From Fimadaptatus sp050946055 (GTDB lineage Bacteria > Bacillota > Clostridia > Christensenellales > Aristaeellaceae): 64,000 nucleotides of DNA. Below the pieces are notes generated by a model that saw only the letters and a list, made by a program, of their open reading frames with translations, ran no database searches and was not told the origin of the DNA. Below are positions 26,451 through 34,475 of this stretch, one piece after another. Position 1 is the first letter of the stretch; the number at the start of each line of letters is the position of its first letter. The stretch is from contig JBMNUB010000005.1 in assembly GCA_050946055.1 (NCBI GenBank), forward strand, positions 1-64,000. The letters are read 5' to 3'. Position numbers and translations under genes: made by a program.

Positions 26451-26784
26451 ATGGGACTGTTGAAGGCGCGCATATGTGCGCGTGGACATGTCGCTGCATG
26501 CTTTGGTTGCAGTATGAACTGCGCCTGCCATGAGCCTGACATGGGCCGGGCATGATTAAGATGCTTTCAAAATGTGCAGGGCGTGCTTTGATAATTGCCC
26601 GCAGCGCATGACGTACTCAATATGTGGGCTCGAGTGATGCGGTGTGAGCGCGGCGCGAACTGGAATGGCCTGCCAGCATTGCGGCAATGTGACGGGATAT
26701 GGGGTGTAAATGCGCTGGAAACAGCGGTATACGCCCATAATCACGCGATGCTCAAAAAAATTGAAAAAAGTGCCTTGCAGGGGG
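26451..26784. other. Gene-free spacer before the tRNA operon
   Basis: About 330 bases with no supported gene. The only structure noted is the palindrome CGCGCATATGTGCGCG (about 26467-26482). Confidence 0.5.
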
Positions 26785-26813
26785 TTGACAAATGCCGCGA
26801 AGTCGTGTATAAT
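26785..26813 (+). promoter_or_regulatory. Consensus promoter of the tRNA operon
   Basis: TTGACA (26785-26790), 17 bases, TATAAT (26808-26813): fully consensus boxes at ideal spacing, as expected for stable RNA. The start is near 26820. Confidence 0.85.
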
Positions 26814-26843
26814 AACATTCGTCGCCTCGGTAACACAGGGCAT

Positions 26844-26919
26844 GGGAGCATAGCTCAGTTGGGAGAGCATTTGCCTTACAAGCAAAGGGTCACAGGTTCG
26901 AGCCCTGTTGTTCCCACCA
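26844..26919 (+). tRNA. tRNA-Val (anticodon TAC)
   Basis: A 76-nt cloverleaf with acceptor GGGAGCA/TGTTCCC (one G-T pair), anticodon loop CTTACAA and T loop GGTTCGAGCC, with CCA encoded. First of five tRNAs in one transcript. Confidence 0.95.
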
Positions 26920-26926
26920 TTTTAAT

Positions 26927-27003
26927 GGCCAAGTAGTTCAGTCGGTTAGAATGCCAGCCTGTCACGCTGGAGGTCGAGGGTTCGAGCCCCTTCTTGGTCG
27001 CCA
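26927..27003 (+). tRNA. tRNA-Asp (anticodon GTC)
   Basis: A 77-nt cloverleaf with acceptor GGCCAAG/CTTGGTC, anticodon loop CTGTCAC, discriminator G and CCA encoded. Confidence 0.95.
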
Positions 27004-27007
27004 ATAT

Positions 27008-27080
27008 GCCTCGGTAGCTCAGATGGTAGAGCAGGAGACTGAAAATCTCCGTGTCGGTGGTTCGATTCCGCCCCGCGGCA
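27008..27080 (+). tRNA. tRNA-Phe (anticodon GAA)
   Basis: A 73-nt cloverleaf with anticodon loop CTGAAAA and T arm GGTGG-TTCGATT-CCGCC. The CCA end is not encoded (A then CTT). Acceptor GCCTCGG against CCGCGGC leaves a T4-C69 mismatch, which is unusual for an elongator tRNA. Confidence 0.9.
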
Positions 27081-27111
27081 CTTTATTCGGTGCTTATTGC
27101 ACCGAACGGAT

Positions 27112-27186
27112 GCGGTAGTAGCTCAGTGGTAGAGTGCCACCTTGCCAAGGTGGATGTCGCGAGTCCGAATCTCGTCTACCGCTCCA
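27112..27186 (+). tRNA. tRNA-Gly (anticodon GCC)
   Basis: A 75-nt cloverleaf with acceptor GCGGTAG/CTACCGC, anticodon loop TTGCCAA and CCA encoded. Confidence 0.95.
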
Positions 27187-27195
27187 TTTTCACTT

Positions 27196-27267
27196 GGCGC
27201 CATAGCCAAGCGGTAAGGCAAGGGTCTGCAAAATCCTCATTCCCCGGTCCGATTCCGGGTGGCGCCT
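27196..27267 (+). tRNA. tRNA-Cys (anticodon GCA)
   Basis: A 72-nt cloverleaf with acceptor GGCGCCA/TGGCGCC, anticodon loop CTGCAAA and discriminator T, as cysteinyl-tRNA synthetase requires. CCA is not encoded (TCTT). Confidence 0.93.
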
Positions 27268-27274
27268 CTTAAAG

Positions 27275-27300
27275 AGACTGGATGCTGTCCGGTCTTTTTT
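27275..27300 (+). terminator. Terminator of the tRNA operon
   Basis: AGACTGGA (27275-27282), a 5-base loop, TCCGGTCT (27288-27295, one G-T pair), then a T run to 27300. Confidence 0.88.
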
Positions 27301-27758
27301 GCGTTTGCGGAAATGTTGCGACCGGTCGGGTATGACTTGCGGCGCGCCTTGACAGGCGCGCCGCTGTCTATAAGCGGCTATGCGGCTGCGGCGCAGGGCG
27401 GTCTTGCGCGGGCAACGCTGCAAACGAGATGCATATTGCGGCGTGCGCGTTTTGTCAGTGCGCGGATGAACATATTCGCCTCGCGCGATGCGTGCTGATA
27501 TCGGTTTATAACGAAACTTTGCCGTTGCGGGCTAAAATATCGCGCGAATGGTATCAATCAGCGCGTTGTGCGCTTGGATGGCAAAATCCGTGTGGCGGTC
27601 TTGCACGTGTGGCGTTGAGCGTGCGGCGCGTGGTGCTGACGGCATTGCGCGCGTTGTCTGCGCAATGACGGGCGCATGCGCTGTGCTGCATGGCGATGAT
27701 GAATTAAATCGGGGCGATGGCGCGTCTGCGTGCATGGCCGTAGCAGCGGGCGTGTGCC
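27301..27758. other. Gene-free region with a strong hairpin
   Basis: About 460 bases. A perfect 11-bp hairpin GCGGCGCGCCT/AGGCGCGCCGC (27339-27349 and 27354-27364) stands out; no T run follows. Open frames in all phases here reflect low stop density in GC-rich DNA, and none has a ribosome site. Confidence 0.5.
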
Positions 27759-27793
27759 TTGCACATGAGCTGACAAAGTGATATACTTATCAC
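27759..27793 (+). promoter_or_regulatory. Promoter with a palindrome over the -10 box
   Basis: TTGCAC (27759-27764), 17 bases, TATACT (27782-27787). The -10 lies inside the palindrome GTGATA-TACT-TATCAC (27778-27793), a candidate repressor site for the acetyltransferase gene that follows. Confidence 0.6.
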
Positions 27794-27833
27794 AGAAAGA
27801 TTATGCGCATCCTGTGCTGAGGAGGAGAGCGTC

Positions 27834-28340
27834 ATGCATCTCATTCGGCCTGATGCCGGCTGGACAAAGGCGCTTGGCGATTATCGGGATGAGTTCATTG
27901 CGCGCGGCGAGACTCCATACGGCTCGGCGGGACTTAAGACCGCGCAGTCCATATCGGATTGGCTGGCAGAGCGCGGGCACAACTCCGGTGCAGCCACGGC
28001 GGACGCGGGCGTACTGCCCTCGGTGACGTATCTGGCGCTGGAGGACGGGCGCTTTGTGGGCATGCTGACCATAAGGCTGGAGCTGGACGAATACCTGCTT
28101 ACATACAGCGGCCACATAGGATACAGCGTGCGTCCCGGCGAACGCGGGCGCGGATATGCCACTCGCATGCTGGAGCAGGTGCTTGACATCTGCCGCGAGC
28201 GCGGCATGGAGCGCGTGCTGATGACCTGCGATGAGGACAATCCCGCTTCGGAGCGCGTGATACAGCGCTGCGGCGGCGTTAAGGAGAACGAGGTGCTGGA
28301 CGGCAGCACAATGGTCAGGCGATACTGGATAGAGCTGTGA
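27834..28340 (+). CDS. GNAT family N-acetyltransferase
   Basis: The 168-residue enzyme has the acetyl-CoA loop SVRPGERGRGYATRML near residue 100 (R-G-x-G-Y-A) and the strand VLMTCDEDNPASERVIQRCG typical of GNAT proteins that act on small molecules or peptides. The substrate is unknown. ATG 27834 follows GAGGAGGAG. It is followed 10 bases later by the alkyltransferase-like gene and probably shares its transcript. Confidence 0.85.
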   Translation: MHLIRPDAGWTKALGDYRDEFIARGETPYGSAGLKTAQSISDWLAERGHNSGAATADAGVLPSVTYLALEDGRFVGMLTIRLELDEYLLTYSGHIGYSVRPGERGRGYATRMLEQVLDICRERGMERVLMTCDEDNPASERVIQRCGGVKENEVLDGSTMVRRYWIEL

Positions 28341-28350
28341 GGTGCGCGCT

Positions 28351-28650
28351 ATGGACGGGGGATTCTTTTCGCAGGTGTACGCGCAGGTGGCGCGCATACC
28401 GCAGGGCAGGGTGGCCAGCTATGGCCAGATAGCCATGATGCTGGGCAGGCCGCAGGGCGCGCGCGCCGTGGGCTGGGCAATGCGCGCATGTCCCGAGCAT
28501 CTGCCCTGGCAGCGCGTGGTGCGCGCCGACGGCTCGATAGCGGGCGGCGGCTGGGAACAGATACGGCGCGCCCGGCTCGAGAGCGAAGGCGTGAGCTTTC
28601 TGCCCGATGGCAGGGTGGACATGGCGCGCTGCATGTGGGACGGACTTTGA
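28351..28650 (+). CDS. Alkyltransferase-like (ATL) DNA-binding protein of the MGMT family
   Basis: This 99-residue protein corresponds to the C-terminal DNA-binding domain of O6-alkylguanine-DNA alkyltransferase: PQGRVASYGQIAMMLGRPQG is the winged-helix core. The active-site motif P-C-H-R is replaced by P-W-Q-R (LPWQRVV, residues about 51-57), so the acceptor Cys is missing and repair by alkyl transfer is impossible. ATL proteins with Trp at this place bind O6-alkylguanine and hand it to nucleotide excision repair. Start ATG 28351 has GAGGTG 6 bases upstream. Confidence 0.85.
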   Translation: MDGGFFSQVYAQVARIPQGRVASYGQIAMMLGRPQGARAVGWAMRACPEHLPWQRVVRADGSIAGGGWEQIRRARLESEGVSFLPDGRVDMARCMWDGL

Positions 28651-28681
28651 TTCGGTGAGCGCATGGCGCGCTGCGCAATGT

Positions 28682-28817
28682 GTGCTTTGTGCGGCAACGC
28701 ACTTACAAGGGTATGCGAGCCAGTGCGCAGCGTGATGCGTTATGAGTGAGTGCTTTGCGCGGCAACGCACTTCCGCAGATGTGCGAGCCAGTGCGCGGCG
28801 TGATGCGTCATGAGTAT
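28682..28817 (+). repeat. Two tandem 68-bp direct repeats
   Basis: Units 28682-28749 and 28750-28817 share GTGCTTTG, CGGCAACGCACTT, GCGAGCCAGTGCGC and GCGTGATGCGT at identical spacing. They fill the gap between the ATL and GNAT genes and contain no supported frame. Confidence 0.75.
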
Positions 28818-28856
28818 GCCGTGTGCGTAGGTGGACTTTGATGTGAGGTATGTATT

Positions 28857-29495
28857 ATGTGTTATAAGATGCCCGAAGGCAATCTGTTTATGGTGTGCAG
28901 GAAAGTGGAGAGGGGCGCGTTTGCGCCGCTGCCCAGCGGCGTGACCGTGCGCAACTGCCGTCCCGACGAACTGGACATATGGAAGGACTTTCACTTCGAC
29001 ACCGCGCGCGAGGCGCAGGAGTATCGCCCGTTCATGGACGAGTACTTTGACAGGGTGTACGCGCCGCGCGGCGATGAGTTCTTCAGGCGCTGCCTGTTTG
29101 CCTGCGAGAACGGTGTGCCGGTGGGTACATGCTTCATATGGAAGGCATACGGCTGCGTGAACACCGTGCATTGGTTCAAGGTGAGGCGCGAGTGCGAGGG
29201 GCGCGGCATAGGGCGCGCGCTGCTGACTTGCGTGCTGGAGGGGCTGACTGAGGGCGATATGCCAGTGTGCCTGCACACTCAGCCCGGCAGCTTCCGCGCC
29301 ATAAAGCTGTACAACGACTTCGGCTTTGCGCTGGCCACAGACGCGCGCGTAGGCGACAGGCCCAATTCACTGCCGCAGGCACTGCCCGCGCTGCGCAGGG
29401 TCATGGGGCGCGAGCGCTTCATGGCGCTCAGGCTGGACAGCGTTCCCGAGGAGCTGCTGCGCGCGGCGGAAGCGTGTCAGTGGGCGGAGTTTTAG
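28857..29495 (+). CDS. GNAT family N-acetyltransferase
   Basis: The 212-residue protein has the GNAT acetyl-CoA motif VRRECEGRGIGRALLTCVL near residue 105 and, C-terminal to it, LHTQPGSFRAIKLYNDFGF, the usual A/B motif pair. The N-terminal 50 residues (VTVRNCRPDELDIWKDFHF) form the substrate side. Substrate unknown. The start is ATG 28857 with a GAGGTA element. A small gene follows 8 bases later. Confidence 0.82.
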   Translation: MCYKMPEGNLFMVCRKVERGAFAPLPSGVTVRNCRPDELDIWKDFHFDTAREAQEYRPFMDEYFDRVYAPRGDEFFRRCLFACENGVPVGTCFIWKAYGCVNTVHWFKVRRECEGRGIGRALLTCVLEGLTEGDMPVCLHTQPGSFRAIKLYNDFGFALATDARVGDRPNSLPQALPALRRVMGRERFMALRLDSVPEELLRAAEACQWAEF

Positions 29496-29503
29496 GAGGA
29501 TAC

Positions 29504-29716
29504 ATGCGGATAATGCTGGATAGGTGCGAGCTGGCTACGACGTTTTCCGATGAGCAGCGCATAGACATGTGCAATGCGCTGGGGGAGGCTAAGATAGCCT
29601 ATCGCCTGCGCAGGCGCGCATACCGGGGCGCATCGGGGCGGCGCGAGAGCATGAGCGTGATATACGTGCGCCGCGCGGACATCGATGCGGCGCGCGCCGT
29701 GATAGAGCGGATATGA
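29504..29716 (+). CDS. Small hypothetical protein (DUF2007-like)
   Basis: A 70-residue product. The pattern of an N-terminal strand, a helix with DEQRIDMCNALGEAKIAYRL and a C-terminal YVRRADIDAARAVIERI resembles the short DUF2007/signal-transducing domain, but the match is weak. AGGAGG lies 4 bases before ATG 29504. It directly follows the GNAT gene and is probably co-transcribed. Confidence 0.55.
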   Translation: MRIMLDRCELATTFSDEQRIDMCNALGEAKIAYRLRRRAYRGASGRRESMSVIYVRRADIDAARAVIERI

Positions 29717-29845
29717 GCGCCTGCGCGGCAGTTGGCAAAGTAATGTGCGGTATGCGCACAGGCTGGCGCACTCTTTGCGATGATATGGCGCATAGATTGT
29801 GCAGGGCTTCCGCGCATTGCCGCGCGCAACTATGAATCAACCGAT

Positions 29846-29874
29846 ATGACACAGTATCGCCAACAGGATATAAT
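29846..29874 (+). promoter_or_regulatory. Promoter of the gtrA-gtrB pair
   Basis: ATGACA (29846-29851), 17 bases, TATAAT (29869-29874), start near 29881. Confidence 0.7.
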
Positions 29875-29906
29875 AAAATGTGGGCAGTATGATGCGGAGG
29901 AATTGT

Positions 29907-30335
29907 ATGGATGGACTTAAAAAGCTGCTCGCGAAGTATTCGGAGCAGGTGTCATATGTGTTCTTTGGCGGGCTGACTACGCTGGTCAACATAGTGGCAT
30001 ACTATGTGTGCGACAGCCTGATTGCGCTGGGTACGGTGCCGTCTACGGCGATTGCGCAGGTGCTGTCGGTGCTGTTTGCGTATTTCACCAACAAGCGGTA
30101 CGTGTTTCGCAGCAAGACCCACGGCGCGGCAGAGCTGCTGCGCGAGATGGGCTCTTTCTTTGCCTGCCGCGCGGTGTCGTTCTTTCTGGACATAGGCATA
30201 ATGTGGCTGACCGTGGACGTGCTGGGCTGGCCCAGCATGGTCATGAAGCTGATAAGCAATCTGATAATAATAGTGGTAAACTACGTAGCCAGCAAGCTGC
30301 TCATATTCAATAAAGGCAAGGGGGCGGACAAGTGA
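29907..30335 (+). CDS. GtrA family membrane protein
   Basis: The 142-residue protein has four predicted membrane helices and the GtrA opening SYVFFGGLTTLVNIVAYYV, with FTNKRYVFRSK between helices 2 and 3 and NYVASKLLIFN at the end. GtrA-type proteins are thought to flip or help flip undecaprenyl-linked sugars. Start ATG 29907 has GGAGG 6 bases upstream. The next gene, a GtrB-like glycosyltransferase, overlaps it by 4 bases, so the two act together. Confidence 0.85.
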   Translation: MDGLKKLLAKYSEQVSYVFFGGLTTLVNIVAYYVCDSLIALGTVPSTAIAQVLSVLFAYFTNKRYVFRSKTHGAAELLREMGSFFACRAVSFFLDIGIMWLTVDVLGWPSMVMKLISNLIIIVVNYVASKLLIFNKGKGADK

Positions 30336-31285
30336 GCGCCCGATACGATACGCTTTCCATAATAGTGCCGTGCTTTAACGAGCAGGAATCGCTGCCGCGC
30401 TTTTACGAGGCCATATGCGAGGCCGCAGGCGGCATGCCCGAGGTGCAGTTTGAACTGCTGTTCGTGGACGACGGTTCGCGCGACGGCACATTGGAGGTAC
30501 TCAAGGAGCTGCGCGTACGCGACGAGCGCGTGCGCTACCTCAGCTTTTCGCGCAACTTCGGCAAGGAGGCCGCGCTGCTGGCTGGGTTTGAACATTGCAC
30601 GGGCGATCTGGTTGCGGTCATGGATGCCGATTTGCAGGACCCGCCCGCGCTGCTTAAAGACATGTACGAGGGGATAGTGCGCGACGGATATGATGTTGTG
30701 GCCACGCGCCGCTCCACGCGCAAGGGAGAGCCGCCGGTGCGCTCGGCGTTTGCGCACTGCTTCTACTGGCTGATAAACCGCCTGTCCACCGCCGACATAG
30801 TGGACGGCGCGCGCGACTTCCGCATGATGCGCCGCAGAGTGCGCGATGCAATCGTGGGCATGGGCGAGTACAACCGCTTCTCAAAGGGCATATTTGGCTG
30901 GGTTGGCTTTAAGACGCATTGGCTGAGCTATGAGAACGTGGAGCGCGTGGCCGGAAAGACCAAGTTCTCGTTCTGGAAGCTCTTTAAGTATTCGCTGGAG
31001 GGCATACTGGCCTTCACGACCGCGCCGCTGGCGCTGGCGCTGGTGCTGGGCGCGCTGCTTATGGCGGCGGCGCTGATAACGCTGATAGTGCTGGGCATAC
31101 ACGCGGGCGCGACCGGCCTTGGCATATCCATGGCGGGCGGCCTTAGCTGCCTGATAATGGGCATAGGCGGCTTGCAGCTGATATGCATAGGCATAGTGGG
31201 GCAGTACCTGGGCAAGCTGTATCTGGAGGGCAAGCGCCGCCCGGTATACATATTGCGCGAGACAGAGGATGGCATAGTAAAGTGA
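30332..31285 (+). CDS. GtrB/DPM1-like family 2 glycosyltransferase
   Basis: This 317-residue polyprenyl-phosphate glycosyltransferase has the GT-A start LSIIVPCFNEQESLP, VDDGSRDGT near residue 47, VMDADLQDPP (the DxD-type metal site) near 95 and the Q-x-x-R-W-equivalent FSKGIFGWVG near 190. Two C-terminal helices (LALALVLGALLMAAALITLIV and ISMAGGLSCLIMGIGGLQLI) anchor it. It would load a sugar, often glucose, onto undecaprenyl phosphate for cell-envelope decoration. It starts with GTG overlapping the gtrA stop. Confidence 0.88.
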   Translation: MSARYDTLSIIVPCFNEQESLPRFYEAICEAAGGMPEVQFELLFVDDGSRDGTLEVLKELRVRDERVRYLSFSRNFGKEAALLAGFEHCTGDLVAVMDADLQDPPALLKDMYEGIVRDGYDVVATRRSTRKGEPPVRSAFAHCFYWLINRLSTADIVDGARDFRMMRRRVRDAIVGMGEYNRFSKGIFGWVGFKTHWLSYENVERVAGKTKFSFWKLFKYSLEGILAFTTAPLALALVLGALLMAAALITLIVLGIHAGATGLGISMAGGLSCLIMGIGGLQLICIGIVGQYLGKLYLEGKRRPVYILRETEDGIVK

Positions 31286-31322
31286 ATGTGCGCGGGCAAG
31301 GCTGTTCGCGCTGCGACAGGGT

Positions 31323-31366
31323 GCGCCGCCGCGTGCTGCCAAATGGCAGAGCGGCGGCGCGCTTTG
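31323..31366 (+). terminator. Terminator after the gtrB-like gene
   Basis: A perfect 10-bp stem GCGCCGCCGC/GCGGCGGCGC (31323-31332 and 31351-31360) encloses a second hairpin CTGCCA-AA-TGGCAG. GCTTTGC follows. Confidence 0.65.
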
Positions 31367-31635
31367 CGTGTGCAGAAAATGGGCGCGCATCGCACATGGC
31401 GGAGCATATCCTGCGGCAACTGCCCGCAGCGGGCGCGCATATTACCGGCATGATTCGCCATAAAATGCGCAGGGTGCCAGCTTTTGCGTGAATATCCACC
31501 CCATATCGTCAATTAACTGCAAATTTTTGCGCAAATCGACCGAAGGTAAAAGGATTTTAGCCGCCGTGCGTGGTATATATCATATATAAATGCGGTGGCC
31601 GCGCCGCTGCGCGCGAGCCGCGGGAGGCGAACGCC
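31367..31635. other. Upstream region of the dgt-dnaG-rpoD operon
   Basis: About 270 bases with no gene. It contains the 14-mer TTGCGCAAATCGAC (about 31527-31540), which recurs before the dehydrogenase gene near 42490, and AT-rich TATATAT elements near 31574-31590. No promoter with two good boxes was found. Confidence 0.4.
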
Positions 31636-32625
31636 ATGAATGCCAGGGAGAGCTGGGAAAAGCTGGAACATGAGATACTGTTGCCGCGCGCCTGCTTTGC
31701 CGATTCAAGCCGCGGGCGCGAGCGGCCTATGGAGCCATGTCCGCTGCGCACGGACTTTCAGCGCGACCGCGACCGCATAATCCATTGCAAATCCTTCCGG
31801 CGCTTAAAGCACAAGACGCAGGTGTTTCTGGCGCCGCGCGGCGATCACTATCGCACGCGGCTCACCCATACGCTGGAAGTGGCGCAGATAGCGCGCACCA
31901 TGGCGCGTGCGCTCAGGCTCAACGAGGATCTCACCGAGGCCATAGCGCTGGGACACGATTTGGGTCACACGCCATTTGGCCACATGGGGGAGCGCACGCT
32001 GAACTCGCTCAGCCCGTTCGGCTTTCGCCACAACGAGCAGAGCCTGCGCGTGGTCGAGCGTCTGGAAAACGGCGAGGGACTGAACCTGACATGGGAGGTG
32101 CGCGATGGCATAGCGCATCATTCAGGCAATGTGCGTCCGGCCACGCTTGAGGGCAGGCTGGTCGCGCTGGCAGACAGGATAGCTTATGTCAATCACGACA
32201 TAGACGATGCCGAAAGGGCGGAGATGCTCAAGGCCGGCGAACTGCCGATAAGCTGTGTGCGCGCGCTGGGCGCGAGCCATGGCGAGCGGCTGGATACGCT
32301 GATACGCGACGTGGTCGAAAATTCGCGCGACGGCGACGTGCGCATGAGCGACGAAAAGTATGACCACATGATGCAACTGCGCGAGTTCCTGTTTGAACAC
32401 GTATATCGCGGCGATTGGGCAAGGCAGGAGGAGCGCCGCGCAGATCACCTGATACGCGATCTGTACGGTTACTTCATGGCCAACCCCGCCACGCTCCCCA
32501 ACACGGACACGCTGTACAAGGAGGGATTCGATCGGGCTATCTGCGACTACATTGCCGGCATGACCGATCCATACGTGGTGGCGCTTTACGAGGAGAAGTT
32601 CATACCCCGGCCCTTCATAGGCTGA
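31636..32625 (+). CDS. dgt: Deoxyguanosinetriphosphate triphosphohydrolase-like protein
   Basis: The 329-residue HD-domain hydrolase removes triphosphate from dGTP or related dNTPs. RRLKHKTQVF, the His of DHYRTRLTHTLEVAQIAR (first HD-box His) and GHDLGHTPFGHMGE (His-Asp pair) are all present near residues 55-120, and DRIAYVNHDIDDA near 180 supplies the last metal Asp. ATG 31636 is chosen because GGGAGG lies 8 bases upstream; the frame is open further back without a ribosome site. It heads the conserved dgt-dnaG-rpoD order of Clostridia. Confidence 0.92.
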   Translation: MNARESWEKLEHEILLPRACFADSSRGRERPMEPCPLRTDFQRDRDRIIHCKSFRRLKHKTQVFLAPRGDHYRTRLTHTLEVAQIARTMARALRLNEDLTEAIALGHDLGHTPFGHMGERTLNSLSPFGFRHNEQSLRVVERLENGEGLNLTWEVRDGIAHHSGNVRPATLEGRLVALADRIAYVNHDIDDAERAEMLKAGELPISCVRALGASHGERLDTLIRDVVENSRDGDVRMSDEKYDHMMQLREFLFEHVYRGDWARQEERRADHLIRDLYGYFMANPATLPNTDTLYKEGFDRAICDYIAGMTDPYVVALYEEKFIPRPFIG

Positions 32626-32717
32626 CGGCCAAGGGAGGGCTGTGCCGCATCGCTGCGCGCGGTGCGCCCGGGGCAGGGCATGAGCGGGGCTTCGGCCCCA
32701 TGCGTCGGGGGATATAA

Positions 32718-34475
32718 ATGGCATATGACATGGACAATGGTTGGATAGACCGGCTGCGCGACAGCTTGGACATAGTGGATGTGGTGGGCGATTACGTGTC
32801 GCTAAAGCCCAAGGGACATCGCCACTGGGCGTGCTGTCCGTTCCACAATGAAAAGACGCCGTCGTTCGAGGTCGATTCCCGCTCGCAGATGTATTACTGC
32901 TTTGGCTGCCACAAGGGCGGCAATGTGTTCAACTTCGTGATGGAAATGGAACACATGGAATTCATGGACGCGGCAAGGCTGCTGGCCGAGCGCGTGGGCT
33001 TTGAGATACCCGAGCGCCCGGGGCGCGGCGATGAGCGCATAAGCACTCAGCAGCGCCAGCGCATATACGAACTCAACCGCGCCGCCGCGCTGTACTATCA
33101 CGGCGTGCTGTATTCCGACGAGGGTTCGCCCGCGCTGGGGTATCTGCACAGGCGCGGTCTGGACGATCAGACCATACGCCGCTTTGGACTGGGCGCTACG
33201 CCTCAGCAGGGCGATGCCCTGATAAGAAGCATGCGCGAGCAGGGCTTCACAGACGATGAAATGCGGCTTGCCGGACTGTGCGGTGAGCGCGAGGGGCGCA
33301 TATACGACCAGTTCCGCAATCGCGTGATGTTCCCGATAATCAATCCGCAGGGGCGGGTGATGGGCTTTGGCGGGCGCGTGCTGGGCGATGGCCAGCCCAA
33401 GTATCTCAATACTTCGGACACTATGGTGTTCAACAAGCGCCGCGAGCTTTTTGGACTTAACATAGTCAAAAAGCAGGGCAAGTGTGAAAGACTGCTGCTC
33501 GTGGAAGGCTATATGGACGTGGTGTCGCTGGTGCAGAAGGGTCTGACTGGCGTAGTGGCCACGCTGGGCACGTCGCTCACGCCCGAACAGGTGTCGCTGA
33601 TAAAGCGATATGTGCCGCGCGTGTGCGTGGCTTATGATGGCGATGGCGCCGGGCAAAACGCGATAGCCCGCGCGCTGGACATGTTCGCGGAGCAGGATTT
33701 GCCCGCGCGGGTGATAAAGTTCCCGGACGGGCGCGACCCGGACGAGTTCGTGCGCGAGTTCGGCAGGGATGCGTTTGACAAGCTCCCGCAGCTCACGCCC
33801 ACCAAGTGGCATCTGGAGCGACTGGAATCGTCAATCGACCTGTCAAATCAGGAAGGGCGCACTCAGTTCGCGATAGAGGCCGCAAAGCACATAGCCAAAC
33901 TCAAAAACCCCGTGGAGCGCGAGAGCTTCCTGCCCGAACTCATGGTAAAGACGGGATTTCCGCGCGAGGCGCTGATAAGCCAGATGGGCGTGATGCCGGC
34001 GCAGGATGCCCCGATAAGGCGCACCGAGCGCCGCATAAGACCCGCCAGGGATGAGTTCGAGCCGGACTACATAAAGGCGGAGCGGCTGCTTCTGATGCTG
34101 CACGCGCGGGGCATGTGTCCTCAGGGCCTTATGCGGCTGGAGGACTTTTCAGATGAGCTTGACCGGAAGATAGCGGGCATGCTGTTGGACGGAAAGCGTC
34201 CCTCGGCGATACTGGGCGAGCTGGAAGATGACCAGCGCGACCGCGCCGCGGGCATATTTCAACAGGCGGTGCCGCTCAGTCAGGACCTGGCCGGACAGAT
34301 GGCCGCCGACTGCGTGGAACGCATACGCATGAAGAGACTGGACGAACAGATAGACGAGATCAAGGCGCGCCTTGCCGACGCGCAGGACGCGGCCAAAGGC
34401 GAACTGCTGTCGCACCTGATGAAGCTGACGCGCGAAAAGACTATGATCAGGTCTGGCCGAAAGGAAGTGGACTGA
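32718..34475 (+). CDS. dnaG: DNA primase
   Basis: DnaG makes RNA primers at the replication fork. The 585-residue protein shows the N-terminal zinc ribbon (CPFHNEKTPSF and YCFGCHKGG, residues about 40-70), the RNA-polymerase domain (MFPIINPQGRVMGFGGRVL near 200), and the TOPRIM site (LLLVEGYMDVV near 258, with CVAYDGDGAG near 307). The C-terminal DnaB-interaction part is helical. It lies between dgt and rpoD; the rpoD start is immediately after its stop. Confidence 0.97.
   Translation: MAYDMDNGWIDRLRDSLDIVDVVGDYVSLKPKGHRHWACCPFHNEKTPSFEVDSRSQMYYCFGCHKGGNVFNFVMEMEHMEFMDAARLLAERVGFEIPERPGRGDERISTQQRQRIYELNRAAALYYHGVLYSDEGSPALGYLHRRGLDDQTIRRFGLGATPQQGDALIRSMREQGFTDDEMRLAGLCGEREGRIYDQFRNRVMFPIINPQGRVMGFGGRVLGDGQPKYLNTSDTMVFNKRRELFGLNIVKKQGKCERLLLVEGYMDVVSLVQKGLTGVVATLGTSLTPEQVSLIKRYVPRVCVAYDGDGAGQNAIARALDMFAEQDLPARVIKFPDGRDPDEFVREFGRDAFDKLPQLTPTKWHLERLESSIDLSNQEGRTQFAIEAAKHIAKLKNPVERESFLPELMVKTGFPREALISQMGVMPAQDAPIRRTERRIRPARDEFEPDYIKAERLLLMLHARGMCPQGLMRLEDFSDELDRKIAGMLLDGKRPSAILGELEDDQRDRAAGIFQQAVPLSQDLAGQMAADCVERIRMKRLDEQIDEIKARLADAQDAAKGELLSHLMKLTREKTMIRSGRKEVD

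Noticed and set aside
27301..27780. Short frames after the tRNA operon
   Set aside because: No ribosome sites and shared only with GC-rich noise; some overlap the tRNA terminator.
28682..28817. Possible CRISPR array
   Set aside because: Only two abutting 68-bp units without spacers and no cas genes.
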